Source of the DNA: Coprinellus micaceus
Taxonomy: Eukaryota > Basidiomycota > Agaricomycetes > Agaricales > Psathyrellaceae
Assembly (NCBI GenBank): GCA_951394405.1
Contig: OX596335.1
Coordinates: 806,001 to 870,000 of the forward strand
Length of the DNA stretch: 64,000 bases
Direction of reading: 5' to 3'
The notes under the pieces are model-generated. The model searched no databases and was not told the origin of the DNA. It worked only from the letters and a program-made list of their open reading frames with translations. Positions 34,674-46,999 of the stretch are shown here, one piece after another (the first letter of the stretch is position 1; each line of letters begins with the position of its first letter). Position numbers and translations under genes: made by a program.

Positions 34674-34813
34674 TAAGTTCTACCGCGTTCCCGAGCCTGA
34701 AGGCAATTGACATCACTGTTCTTTCGGCAGCTCTAATTTCGAGACTCCGAGTCACATACACATATATATAGCCGTGCAGTAAGTGATTCAGTCAAGTCAG
34801 TTTCCTTGTTACC

Positions 34814-36918
34814 ATGACCTTGCCACTTGTAGACGGGCAGACCCAGCTCCCTGACTACCCCGTTAACAGCGTTAAACTGAGCGCTGCTAACGATAGTAGG
34901 ATCACCAGTGTTAACCTCTACCGCCAACACGCCGAGGTCTCACGATCGTTCCAGTTGAAACTTGCCTCTGGTCAAAACAACGTCGTCATCTCTGATTTCT
35001 CCGATTGCGTGGATGAGGAGTCGATCAGGTTAGCATCTCCAGATTGTCGCGATTAGTCCTCCAAGCTCATTGTGGTTTATCACAGGGTGGGTGGCCAAGG
35101 AGATGCCACCATCCACGACGTCACTACGAGCTGGGATGCTGTTCAATTTCCAGAGTTTGCCGCCGTACAGAGTTCTTTCGAGTGGCAAGACCTGCAGCGA
35201 AAGCGACAAGCCATCGATACCCGACTAAACCGGTACAGAGCCACACTTGCGAGCCTCGAAACCTGCTACCTGAAATCGGTAACTGCAGATAAAGTCCATG
35301 GCGCTGAGCTCATCGCGACGATGGACAGCTACAACGAAGCTGCCGAGAAATATGAGAAGTTGATAGAGGATGCTGTAGTTGAACAAGCGGTGGTCATGGC
35401 TGATATAACGAAGATGAGGGCGGCGGCAAACGGGAATGCTGGACAGACCAGCACCGTTAGGCGCAGAAGGGGAAATCTCGATTTCAACGCGACTTTGAGC
35501 ATTTTTGCTCCAGCTGAGGGAGGGATCGAGCTGATGTTGACCTACGGTGCGTAGCTTAGATTCTACACATGCTGTCAAGTCTCACGACAATACCATCTAG
35601 CTGTATCCTCCGCTAGCTGGACGCCTTTGTACGACGTTCGAGTGAGGACCGAAACGAAGGAAGCCCCAGTGGAGATGATCTACAAGGCAGCAATCCAGCA
35701 GAACACGGGGGAGGTAGGCACCGCCACACCCACTGTTACCTTCTTCACCGAATGACCTTGATTTCTTACTGTTCAGGCCTGGAACAATGTTCCTATCACC
35801 CTGCAGACTGCCACCCCTACCTTTGGAATCTCTCTGCCTAAGCTCCAGCCATGGAACCTCTCTATTCGTCCTCCGGCAATTGTGGGCGCACCGCGCCCAT
35901 CCTATGCGAGATACTCACCTTCATACTCCCCCGAGCGCCGTTCTCGAGATCGTGAGAGGAGCCGGCGCTCAAGGTCTCCCGGGGAGGTGCGGTACTCCCG
36001 GGCCCGAGCGTATTCTCCAACATCCCCACGTTACTCTCCAGCGAGCCCTCCTCGCCTGAAAACGCACGAGACAGAGGCCTCGCAGAATGGCGTACATGCA
36101 TCATTCAAGGTCCCCGGGCTTGTCACCATTCCGTCGGACAACGCGCAACATAATGTGACCATTGCCAATCTAACACCAGAGGCCAAATTGGCGTGGCTAG
36201 TTATTCCCAGTGTCGATGCCAAGGTCCACTTGACGGTGAGTCCCTCCTGTCAATATTCACACCCCCTGGGAGATGGTTTACTGAAATTGTTCTTTCGACA
36301 GACGTCTGTCAAAAACACCTCAGAGTATACCCTGCTGGCTGGTACAACAAAGGTCTATGTGGACGGTAGCTTCATTGCCAAGACTACGATACCTCTTGTC
36401 AGTCCTCAAGAGACCTTCGTTTGCCCACTGGGGTGCGTGTTGTGCATTTATTCCTGGAGACTAATTTACACTGTATCCCGATACTTAGGCTGGACCCATC
36501 CATTCGTGTCACTTACCACCCCAGAATCAAGAAAGGCACCCAGTCTGGCTTGATCACGAAAACAACTTCGACAGCCTTCTCTCAACGTATTACGGTGCAC
36601 AACACGAAGTCCGTTGCCATTGAAGGTCTTCAAGTTATCGATCGCATCCCGGTCTCTCAAGATTCTCAGATCAAGGTGAACCTCACCGCCCCTCCCCTCC
36701 GTTCGGATACTCTGGTCCCTATGAAAGTGACGGAAGGCGTGGTTGCTTCGTGGCATGCGGAGGATGAAGCTGGGGGGTTGGGGTTGGACGCCAATGGGAA
36801 TGCAGGGAAGGATGGGCAGGTAGCCTGGACATGCGAGCTAGCGACACAGAAGAAAGTGGAGTTGTCGCTTGCATGGGAAGTGTCGGCTCCGACCCAAGCG
36901 GCCCTCGTAGGACTCTGA
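34814..36918 (+). CDS. DUF4140/DUF4139 (mucoidy inhibitor A-like) protein
   Basis: Six exons (34814-35028, 35086-35546, 35601-35713, 35777-36235, 36302-36432, 36489-36918) give about 602 residues. The N-terminal DUF4140 part has the typical ITSVNLYRQHAEVSRSF and NNVVISDFSDCVDEESIR. A coiled-coil segment follows (about residues 100-190, LQRKRQAIDTRLNRYRATL). The DUF4139 part has SWTPLYDVRV, IYKAAIQQNTGEAWNNV, LQTATPTFG, FKVPGLVTIPSDN and YVDGSFIAKT. An Arg/Ser/Tyr-rich insertion (SRDRERSRRSRSPGEV, repeated YSP) interrupts the domain. The biochemical role of this widespread family is unknown. Confidence 0.9.
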
Positions 36919-37360
36919 ATATGGACTCTGAATCGCTCAATCAGTGGTACTACGATAACTTGTACCCTCACATTGCTGTATGGTATATGTACGGTCCGAT
37001 CCTCGGGAAAACCAACTAGGAAACGCTGCCCTCCCCAGTTGCCAAACCAATTTATGATAGGATGGTATGGTCCAATATTTAAGCGCCCGTGGTCCCAGAA
37101 CCTTTCGTGAGTAACCTATCCCAACCCCCGCTTGGTTCTTTGCAACACATTCCTGATTAGAAGAGGGGGTAAATAATACAACAGGGGAACTTCCACGAGA
37201 GTAGTCAACAGAAAGGGGGATGGGTGTGATGAATGCAAAAAGAAATGGATATACCCTGCGACAGTCCATCACGAATTGAAGTTCTATTCGTAAAGCGAAG
37301 CCGTATCAGAAGCAGCTGGTTTCGCTCTAGGTGGACGGCCCAGCGCAGCTAAGAACGAGT
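36919..37360. other. convergent 3' spacer, no gene
   Basis: 442 bp between two converging stop codons (DUF4139 gene and vps27); expected to hold both 3' UTRs. Confidence 0.5.
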
Positions 37361-39738
37361 TCAAAGGTCGATCAACAAAGCCTCCTTCCTCTCCTGGTTC
37401 CCTTCCACGCCATACGGCGATCCGAACTGTGGTACCGCAGTTGGCGCAGACGGCAGGACTGCGGAGGGGGGAACAGGCGCAGAAGTAAGCAGGGACTGAC
37501 GATACTGATCCTGATTATATTGCTGCTGTTGGTAGTGTTGCTGTTGATACTGCTGCCGCAGAGGTTGATACTGTTGGGGGACGGAGCGTTGGCCGATAGT
37601 GCTGCTCCGCGCCAATCCTTGGTTCACCGATGGTGCAGTCGCATACGCCACAGTGTTACTCCTTGTCAAGCCAGCGTGGCTCTCGATCGACGGAGCTGGC
37701 GACGACACTTGCTGGGGGGGTGGGGGAGGTGACTGGGGAATGGGAGTAGGCGAGGCAGGTTGTTGTTGGCCAAACGTGACAGGCGGGAGGGAACCAAATT
37801 GGGCCGATTGTTGCATGTAGGAAGGTGCAGCAAACTGCGGAGGCGGCGGCGGGGAGGCGATCATCGTTGGAGGGGGAGACATGACTGGGGCGGGCGGAGG
37901 AGGTGCGGATGGGGCCATCTGGGGTGCGAACATGCCGTATTGCTGCTGCTGGGGAGCCCACTGCGGTTGGGGCTCGTTTGCGACGGTCATACTGGCGTAC
38001 TGAGTTGTAAGCTGGCCAACCGGGGGAGGGGGAGCATAGGCCTGCATCGAACCGGTTGCCTGGGGTTGCACCTGGGCGTTCCATTGAGTATTGTACCCTG
38101 TTGAATGATATGCACTTGTCGCTTGTTGATAAGTGTTCGAAGGAGACGCCACGGCCGACCGCCATCGGGGCTGGCTAACTTGGTGGGTCAGAATTTGGTC
38201 ATACAACTTCACGGCCTCAGATAACTTTGAATGCATATCCGTGAGGAGTTCTAGACAAGAAAATCGAGGTTATCAGTATGAGCTTGGACTTGTAACGGCC
38301 GATACAGGAACATACCTTCTTTCCGGCCGGCATCATCAAGACTGAGAGCCAGCTTGGGTCGAAGTCCGCTAGCCTTGTCGTACAAGTCCGTCACAGCAGG
38401 GAACCGCGAAAGGTCGCGCCCGCCTTGGGCCTCCACATGCTCCATAGTTTGATTGAAGGTAAGGATCGAGTCCGTCTCCACTGGGTTGAGTTCATAGTGT
38501 GGAATAGCGGGTGGTGGGGGCAACGCTGATGCTGTCGGCTGGTACGTCGAATACTCGGATGTCGGTTCAGGGGCTGGAGCGCTCGCTCTGGGCGCGTTGG
38601 CTTCCCGTAAGCTGGCTTCGATCGCAGCCTTCAAGTCTGGATCCTCCTCCTCATCCACCACACGAGTCGGACGAGTACTCCGGTCGACGATGGGGGGTTC
38701 AGAGGGTTGCCACCTTTCAGGTGGAGGCTGTGATGGCGTGTAGCCCTTGTTTTCATTCAGCGATAATTCGATGGCGCGTTGCAGTTCAGCGTCTTCGAGA
38801 TCCTGGCCGTGGGGCCTATGTCTGCGACTTTCCTTCTTGGGCGGGGGCGGTCGAGCTTGTTCAGCCTTGCGCGTCAGCTTCTTGAAACACCCATCGCACA
38901 CCCTGACTTCCTGCGTGATCCCATAGTGCGGTAGTGGCATTGTCTTGGATGAACACGCTTGATCGAACACCTGGCCGCAGTTCCTACAGTGATGTTTCCG
39001 GTTCGTAAAAGTAAATGGGGTTCTGCAGCCAAGGCAGAGGTCGGAATCGCTCCACTCCGGAGCCGTTTGAGTGTCGGTCATGGCAGAATTGGCGAGAGTC
39101 AGGTCCTTTGGCGGGAACTTATACCCTACCGTCGACTTTAGCATCTCACTGCAAGAAGCAGAACGCGAGAACCGGCGCACCTTCCTTCTTCAGTGTTTCG
39201 TACACCTGCCCAGCGTAGCTCAGACTCGACTTCCCTTCAAAAGCAGTGCTCCAATTCTGAACGAGCCGTAGGATCATGTTCTTCACATCCGCGTTCAACG
39301 TTGGGATCTTGAGAATGGAAACGAGGTTGTCCATGAACTCCCGAGACGCTATTTCGACAAGAAATGGATCGCCGGCGTTCTTCACACAGACATCGCTAAG
39401 CTGGAATGGATGCAATCGCAGTCAGTCCCAGCATTCGAACTTGTAAGCGTATGACGCACACTCAACGCCAGCAACTGAACGTTAGGGTTCTTGTGGTTCA
39501 GCCTGCGCTTGATAGCGCGCATTGCATCCTTTGGAGGGGCACTCTTCGACCGAATCTGGTCGCATATCTCGAGGTTCAATGCGATGTCTTCTGCACCGGC
39601 TGGTAGAAGCTCTGAGGTTGCACGATCTGCCGCCACAACCTCCAGTCAGCGTGAACCTGCGTAACTTTACGGTGAGGACGTACCAACGGCATCGTCCAGC
39701 TGCGATGTACCCCATATCCAAGCACCGAGCCCTGACAT
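37361..39738 (-). CDS. vps27: Vps27, ESCRT-0 subunit (VHS-FYVE-UIM)
   Basis: Five exons (39738-39684, 39626-39460, 39400-39181, 39125-38316, 38250-37361) give about 713 residues. A VHS domain (about residues 8-145; [23 protein letters not shown], split here as ICDQIRSK and [19 protein letters not shown]) is followed by a FYVE finger with eight Cys/His ligands and the RKHHCR phosphoinositide motif (about 165-225). Two ubiquitin-interacting motifs follow ([13 protein letters not shown] and [12 protein letters not shown]). The GAT-like/Hse1-binding helix reads [16 protein letters not shown], and a Gln/Pro-rich tail ends in the clathrin box LLIDL. With Hse1 it binds ubiquitinated cargo on PI3P endosomes and recruits ESCRT-I. 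Its first exon and upstream region are duplicated at 43.8 kb. Confidence 0.93.
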
Positions 39739-40101
39739 TATGAGTGTAGAGAGAGAGAAGTGATGACGCTCCTGAGCTGCGCACAGGTTCCGTTCAGGCA
39801 GTGGCGCTGACTCAGCAACTCCCATAAGCGCCTTGATGAAATCGTGTGGGCGCCAGTTGGTCCGGCCCTGATTCCAAGAAACGTAAGGAAATTTTAGGAA
39901 GCGCGACTATAGTACAGCGTGCAAGGTAAGGTACGTTAATATATATTAGATACGAGCTGGCAGGTTCATCGTGAGTCTGACACCCCTCGCACCCCCGTCC
40001 ACCCCCCGACACGATCGTCATGAACCGAGGCTCGTATGCGGTCCCCACTTTAAAAGGCCTACTCAAGAAGAGAGTGCTTAGAGGGCGACACGCATACCTA
40101 G

Positions 40102-41992
40102 CTAGACATTGCTACCACCCTCACCCACACCGCATTTCTCCGTTGTCGTCGTATTTTCGACTCCTTTGCCGCGCGAGCTGGATGGAGCAGCCGACATTTC
40201 AAAGGAGCCCGTTTCACCCTCGAGGTCGCTCTCTGGTGCACGTCCTTGCGAGGCGAACAAGAGAATAGATGCGACCGGCTGTGAGCCTACGTAGTCGACT
40301 TTGCGCATGTTGATTAAGAGGCGTTGGGCGAGAATTGGGATGACGACTTCGTTCGCCCTTTTAGGAGTGTCAACGAGATCCCGACGCAAGTGGAAGGACC
40401 CACGCACATATTCCAAAGTCTGAGAAATCCCCTTAGTTAGATTGAACGTAGCCACGAGAATGTGGGGTGTACGCACTGGTAAGCTGGACTGGCTTCGATT
40501 TCAGGGGCCTTTAGGCCACAGTCAGTACGAACTTCCCAATCGCAATTGAGGACTCGAAACGTACCGAGAGCAGTGTAGGTGTGGAGATTATTGTAGAAAT
40601 AAGTCTGAAAGCTGTTTCAGAGTTCGAGATGTCAGAGGTATAAAACCCAGAGAGAGATACCAAATACCAACCTAGCAGAGACAGGTAGTGTAGACCACCA
40701 TCGCGACGTATGACTTGAACCACCCCACCACTCTGGCCTCTGTACCGCACGAAGAGGGTGACAATTCCCAGCAGAGCGAGAACTGTTGCTCTACCGTCAG
40801 TCTTGCCAGTGCCAATTATGGCGCAGAAATTGGAGTGACGAATGGATTGTTGTGGCGAGGTTTACGTATGAGCGAATGCTTTGGCCGACATACGTAACTG
40901 TCTCCTCCGCCCACTGGTCAAGCGAGACATAGGAGCAAGCATACCCAAGTTCCTCGTCGAGGGACGTCACCGGCTCGGCTGGCAGGGAGGCGCCGTAAAT
41001 AAGTTAGGCTGCGTTCCTCTGTGAAAATGTGCTTGCCTGGGTACTGAATGCCTCCCACCAGGTTCATAATGGCGTAGACAAAGGGAAGGGCCTAGCCAGC
41101 ATTCAAAATTAGCGGAATTAACAGCATGGGGATTTGCCCAGCAAGGTGCTCACGTACGCAGGAAAGAGTGATTATCGCGATGGAACCGAGTATCTTCGCC
41201 TGGAGAAGTGCACTGAGGCACAAGCCCAGTGAAACTACAGTTCTGACATTGAATTCGTCGATGAAAACGATATTCGGTTGTGGCTCACAATCACAGGCCA
41301 GAATAATAACATAGAAGATAGCTATGCGAAGCGCTGTGAATTCATGCACACCTGACCTTGGCGTTGTGGATATAGCGCACCTTGGACGATGATAGAGAAA
41401 ACCTTGCAACCCTAAATGATGGTGGCTCAAATACTAACAAGGTGCACAGGGACAGACTCGTGCTCACCTCTGGTGATATTATGAAGTAGGTCCTGTAGTC
41501 CCCTTGATGGGCACTTAAGCAAAGCACACTTCTACGGGATCGTCTTCTACTCACGGCTAAGACTCAGAGCAATATAGGCCACAACCCCGTATCGAATGAC
41601 CATGTAGAGAGTCTTTCCTCGACTCCACCTTTGGGGAAAGATGACGGATACCTGATCCCATGTCAGTAGTCCCACGACGATCGGTAGGAGCAGAAATTGT
41701 ACTGACATCTTCGGCCAGTGTTGTTAGTACGTAGTATACCTACACAAATATATCCGTGAGACTAATTCGTGGGGAGGGATGGAGACTCACGTATAAGCAG
41801 TAGAAAGAAACTTGGCGAAAGTCAGCATGGAGCAATCACAGGCGCAAGGCACACGCACTAGAGATGTACTGCAGGAGTCGCTTCTCAGAACCGAAGATTA
41901 GATGCACATAATAGCACAGGACTGACTTCTTGCATCCGCCACACGGAAACCGCATCTACAAGCGCTTGTATCTGCTCTGGTGAGAAGGACAT
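40102..41992 (-). CDS. DUF6533-like multi-pass membrane protein, copy A
   Basis: Multi-exon gene with approximate limits. The start is MSFSPEQIQALVDAVSVW at 41992. Recognisable later exons read VYYVLTTLAED and VSVIFPQRWSRGKTLY followed by MVIRYGVVAYIALSLSR, the hallmark W-S-x-G-K-x-L-Y-x-x-x-R-Y segment. Next come VFSIIVQGALYPQRQ, AIFYVIILACDCEPQP, VSLGLCLSALLQAKILGSI and VVQVIRRDGGLHYLSLL. The end has AQRLLINMRKVDYVGS and an acidic Ser/Thr tail. About seven hydrophobic segments suggest a seven-helix protein of the large Agaricomycete family with unknown function. One intron uses a GC donor. A one-base difference from copy B near 40820 falls in a stretch that may be intron, so the gene may be intact. 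Exon limits are not all resolved. Confidence 0.58.
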
Positions 41993-42569
41993 GCTCTCGG
42001 TGGGAGAGAAGGAGAGCTATTGCTTGATTGCACACTCCACTGGGCTGGGAGTTCCTTTATCCATTGGTCGCTCACTATTTTCGCAAGAGGAGAACTCCCT
42101 GCTGGCCTTCATCAAGAATAATTGCAGAAGGCGGACCTTGCGCGGCCAGGAACCCGTTCGCCAATCATGTATCATGGTCCGGTTTGATAGGCCTTTTCTG
42201 TCTATCTTCCAGTGCTCTTCAATCCGAAGCGAGGGCTGAGTCGTGTGACGATTGCACTCACCCCAACGTCTGGCATGGCGCCAACAGTAAGTGGCCAACG
42301 TTATCCTCCTGTACTCTCACGGAACGTCGTTGGGAGATCCCAATTACATGCACTTGAGCTGGCGCATCCCCTAAGTTGGAGAGTTGACACAATCGAAGGA
42401 GGCCCTATTCTGGGTGAGAAACGCGGATAGTGTTGGGAAAACATCCCTCGCGCGGAGGCGGTGGGTATTCATTATGGCCCTTACGCCGTTTTCCCCCCCT
42501 TGTATCAAAGAAGAATCCCGAGGGTGAGTCTCTCTGCCTCAGGCCCGGTCAAATCCAGAACCGAAGAGA

Positions 42570-42818
42570 TTGAAAGGGGGGATTGGCACGGAGAGACGTA
42601 GCCTTCTTGGCTCTTCCGATCTTCCACGGGGTTCGACACCCTCTTCTTCTGATGTTAAGGAAGAATGCCCCTGTTTCTCGTGGATAAGTATCGATCGGAA
42701 CGAAAGGAAGGTGAAGAAGAGTATAACTGGCATAGTACCGAGTCCTCGTTATCTTCAAGGTGAGCCAGTAGTCTTTAGATGGTCAAGGAACATATCGGTA
42801 TTCCGTGATGCTAGGTAG
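42570..42818 (+). other. ORF conserved between the two duplication copies (A)
   Basis: An 82-codon frame (KGGIGTERRSLLGSS..., ending VFRDAR) that aligns residue for residue with a frame in copy B (46748-46999), apart from one in-frame 3-nt difference. It has shared blocks such as LPRGSTPSSSDVK and FSWISIDRNERKVK. No family recognised. The opposite strand is also partly open, so strand and reality are uncertain. Confidence 0.3.
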
Positions 42819-43845
42819 CTACCGAAGCCCGCTTCCCGGAACGAGGACGCGCCTCCACAGACGCCGTACCAAGATCCGACCAGCCAGTGAAACGTCGTCA
42901 CGGAGGCCGACACTGATTTTCAAAAAGACCTCAGCCAAATGCTATGAACATGTCGGAGCAGCGAGATGGTTCTCCGCCGTCCCAAAGATCGCAGTCCTGC
43001 AGGTGAGAGTGCTTCTTCGAATACCTCGGTGACTTTCCAAACCGGTCAAAGAACTTGCGTTAAGTAGTGAGTCTGCAGGCTCGGGATGTGGTGAGTGGGT
43101 AGAAGCACATATGCTGGTAGAACCCGGAGTCGTGGCTGAGATCTCGAAGGGCAGGGGATTCTGAAGCGAGATTGGAGGTGAGATTGCCTCGTAACGGTCC
43201 AAAAAATTTCGCCTGGGTCTGGGTGAGAGTAAGACGGTGTCGCTTCATGAGATCCAAGCGCTGGAATCGAGAGCGTTGTGCTTCGTGAGATGTGGTCTGA
43301 CATATGTTCTGGCGATGCGACAAGACTTAAACAACTGAGAGCATCGGTAGATACAGCATCCTCCCTCGCGTATGACCTGTGGCGGGAGGGGGAAGGCAGG
43401 TGGACTTGGCGGGTGTCTCAGGTGCTCGCGGTCAAGGAACAAGAGCGGGAAATCGTTGCCTCCATTGATGGCGGGTTTCCAAAGTGAAATGCCAAAACAA
43501 TTATTCTCAGACATCCACTCTTGTCTACAACCTTCATCTCCCTGAAGGGACCTACTACTCCTCCCCTACGGTGTACGATAGTGGCTTGGTCAAATTTCGA
43601 TTTGATCTGGCCGTGCGAGAAGGGATTTCGGCCTCGTGCTCGGTACCGCCGCACAGTTCATGAATATTGCAAGAGGTGGTCGATCGGTCAAACTAACCAA
43701 GACCGTGTTTTTATGTAACCATGGCTTCAGGCTTCTGGTGACTGTGAAGGCTCTAGCACAGTGCAGTACCCCGAGGTTGCACGTGCAGATCTACGGCCAC
43801 AGCCAGTCAGCGCGAACCCGCGTAACTTTACAGTGAGAACGCACA

Positions 43846-43889
43846 TCCAGGTGCGATGTACCCCAAATCCAAGCACCGAGCCCTGACAT
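43846..43889 (-). pseudogene. orphan copy of vps27 exon 1
   Basis: Encodes [15 protein letters not shown], nearly identical to the N-terminus of Vps27 ([18 protein letters not shown]). A 2-3 base change follows, and the next exon (VHS domain) is missing because the duplication border lies just beyond. It is a by-product of the duplication; the upstream promoter region was copied with it and might still drive transcription. Confidence 0.8.
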
Positions 43890-44233
43890 TATGAGCGTTG
43901 GGAGAGAGAGGTGGTGACGCGGCTGCGCACAGGTTCGTGCAGTGGCGCTGACTCTTGATGGACCACTGTGTGGGCGTCGGTTGGTCCGCCCCCGATTCCA
44001 AAAAACGCAAGTAAATGTTAGGAAAGCCAACTATAGTACAGCGTACAAGGTATGATACATTAATCTCAATTGGATGCAAGCTGGTGGGTTCATCGTGAGT
44101 CCGACACCCGACCCTCGCACACCCCTGGAACCCCAATCCACCCCTGACATGATCGTGAACCGGAGGCTCGCATGCGGGTTCCCACTTTAAAGAGCCTACT
44201 CGAAAAGATGGCGTTTAAAGTACGTATACCCAA

Positions 44234-46143
44234 CTAGGCACTGCTACTCCCCTCACCCACACCGCTCTTCTCCGTTATCGTCGTATTTTCGACTTCTTTG
44301 CCACGCGAGCTAGATGGAGCAGCCGACATTTCAAAGGAGCCCGTTTCACCCTCGAGGTCGCTCTCTGATGCATGGCCTTGCGAGGCGAACAAGAGAATAG
44401 ATGCGACCGGCTGCGAGCCCATGTAGTCGACTTTGCGCATGTTGATAAGGAGGCGTTGGGCGAGGATTGGGATAACGACTTCGTTTGCCCTGGAGAGAGT
44501 GTGTCAAAGCGATCCTAGTGCAAGCAAGACGGCCCACGCACATATGCCAAAGTCTGAGAAAGCGCCTTAGTCAGGTTGAACGCAGCCACGAGAAGGTGGG
44601 GTACGCACTGGTACGCTGGACTAGCATCGAGTTCAGAGACCTTCAGGCCACAGTCAGTGCGAACTTCCCAATCACCAATGAGGATTCGAAACGTACTGAG
44701 AGCAGTGTAGGCGTGGAGAGTATCGTAGAAACTAGTCTGAGAGCTGTTTTATGGGGTTCAAACACGTCAGAGATATAGAGCCCAGGGAGAGTTATCAAAT
44801 ACCAACCTAGCAGGGACAGGTAGTGCAGACCACCATCGCGACGTATGATTTGAACCACCCCACCACTCTGGCCTCTGTACCGCACGAAGAGGGTGACAAC
44901 GCCCACAAGAGCGAGAACTGTTGCTCTACCGTCAGTCTGGCTCGTCCCGATTATGGCGCGGGGTTGGAGTGACGAACGGATTGTTGTGGCAAGGTTTACG
45001 TATGAGCGAATATTTCGGCCGACATACGTAACCGTCTCATCCGCCCACTGGTCAGTCGAGACATAGAAGCAGGCATACCCTAGTTCCTCGTCGAGAGACG
45101 TCACTGGCTCGGCTGGGAGGGAGATATAGCAAATTAGCCGGACTACGTTTTCGCTGTGAAAATGTACTTGCCTGGGTACTGAATGCCTCCCACTAGGCTC
45201 ATAATGGCGTAGACAAAGGGAAGGGCCTAACCAGTGTTCAACATTAGAGAAATTAGTAGCATGGGGATTCGCCCAGCAAGGTGTTCACGTACGCAGGAAA
45301 GAGTAATTATCGCGATGGAACCGAGTATCTTCGCTTGGAGAAGTGCACTGAGGCACAAACCCAGTGAAACTATAGTTTCGGCATTGAATGTGTCGATGAA
45401 ATTGAGACTCGGTTGTGACTCACAATCACAGGCCAGCATATTAACATAGAAGATAACTATGCGAAGGGCTGTGAATTCACACCCACTTGACCTTGGCGTT
45501 GCAGATATAGCGCACCTTGGAGGATGATAGTCAAAATCTTACAACCCTAGACGATGTCAACTCGAATACTAACAAGGTGCACAGGGACAGATTCATGCTC
45601 ACCTCTGGGGATATTATGAAGTAGGACCTGAAGTCCCCTTGATATAGATGCCAGTGGGTGGCTGCTTCAGCAGAGCACATTTCTACGAGATCGTCTTCTA
45701 CTCACGGCTAAGGCTCAGAGCAATGTAGGCCACAAACCCGTATCGGATGATCATGTAGAGTGTCTTTCCTCGACTCCACCTTTGAGGGAAGATGACGGAC
45801 ACCTGATCCCATATCAGTAGTTCCCCGGTGACTAGAATGAGCAAAAATTGTGCTGACATCCTCGGCCAGCGTTGTTAAAACGTAGTACACCTGCATAAGC
45901 ATGGGCATGAGACTAACCCATGGGGAGAAATAGAGACTCACGTATAGGCAGTAGAAAGAAACTTGGCGAAAGTCAGGCTGGAGCAATTACAGGCGCAAAG
46001 GACACGCACTGGAGATGTACTGCAAGCGCCATTTGTCAGAACCGAACATTAGGTTCACGTAGCAGCATAGGACTGACTTCTTGGCTCCGCCACATGGAAA
46101 CTGCATCTGCAAGCGCTTGTACCTGCTCCGGTGAGGTGGACAT
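44234..46143 (-). CDS. DUF6533-like multi-pass membrane protein, copy B
   Basis: Paralogue of the gene at 40102-41992 with the same exon order. The start is MSTSPEQVQALADAVSMW at 46143. Later exons include LTIILQGALYLQRQ, VSLGLCLSALLQAKILGSI, TSLDEELGYACFYVSTDQW and VVTLFVRYRGQSGGVVQ, then IIRRDGGLHYLSLL. The end has MRKVDYMGSQPVAS and an acidic Ser/Thr tail similar to copy A. The region 45104-44643 is a single open frame here, where copy A differs by one base. The donor GCAAGT of the GC-AG intron is kept. Function and exact 3' exon limits are uncertain, as for copy A. Confidence 0.58.
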
Positions 46144-46747
46144 GTTCTAGGTGCAAGAGGAGAAAGACAGCTAATGCTTGATTGCACACTTCACCGAGCT
46201 GGGGGTTCCTTTATGCATTGTTCACTCACCTGCACTCACCTGTTTTCGCATGAGGAGAACTCCTGCTGGACTTCATCAAGAAGAATCGCAGAAGGTGGGC
46301 CTTACACGGCCAGGAACCTGTCTGCCGATCGTGTATCATGGTTCGGTATGATAGGTCTCTGTTGTCTGTTTTCCAGTGTTCTTCAACCCGAAGCGAGGGC
46401 TGGGTCGCGTGACGATATCACTCACCCCAACCTCTGGCATAGCGTCAAAAGTAAGTGGCCAACGCTGTCCTCCTGTGCTCTCATGGAGCATCGTTGAGAG
46501 ATTCCAGTTCTATGCACTTGAGCTGGCTCACCCCCCTAAGTTGGACACCAGGGTCTCGGACAGTTGATACCATCGCAGGAGGGCCTATTCTGGGTGTGAC
46601 ACGCGGATAGCGTTGGGAAGACATCCTTCGCGAGGAAGCGATGTGTCTTCATTATGGTGCCTAGGCCACGTTGTCCCCCCTTGTATCAAAGAAGAAGCCG
46701 ACTGTGAGTTTTCTGCCTCAGGTCCGGTCAATCAACAGTCAAGGGGA

Positions 46748-46999
46748 TTGAAAGGCGGGATTGGCACGGGGGCTCGACGTACCCTTCCTGGCCCTTCCAA
46801 TCTTCCAAGGGGTTCGACACCCTCTTCTTCTGATGTTAAGAAAGGATACCCCTGTTTCTCATGGATAAGTATCGATCGGAACGAAAGGAAGGTGAAGGAG
46901 AGTAGAACTGACATGGTACTGAGTCCTCGTCATCTTCAGGGTGAGCCGGTCGTCTTTAGATGGTCAACGAACACATCGATATTCCGTGATGCTAGGTAG
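46748..46999 (+). other. ORF conserved between the two duplication copies (B)
   Basis: Counterpart of 42570-42818, lying inside a longer open frame that starts at 46613. Shares LPRGSTPSSSDVKKG, FSWISIDRNERKVKES and QGEPVVFRWS with copy A. No recognised family; may be coding or simply a slowly changing stretch. Confidence 0.3.

Larger units (their letters stand above)
39614..43553. repeat. tandem segmental duplication, copy A (about 3.94 kb)
   Basis: Aligns in the same orientation with 43773-47711 at an offset of about 4,160 bp at both ends, with many substitutions and small indels between the copies. The left border lies inside exon 2 of vps27 (GAGGTTGCACG); the right border follows CTTGTCTACAACCTTCATCTC. 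It contains the first vps27 exon, a DUF6533-type gene and a further conserved segment of unknown content. Confidence 0.88.

Noticed and set aside
40780..40830. One-base insertion inactivating DUF6533 copy A
   Set aside because: The difference from copy B lies between GTAAACC and an AG before ACTGACGG. This can be spliced out in phase in both copies, so loss of function is not shown.
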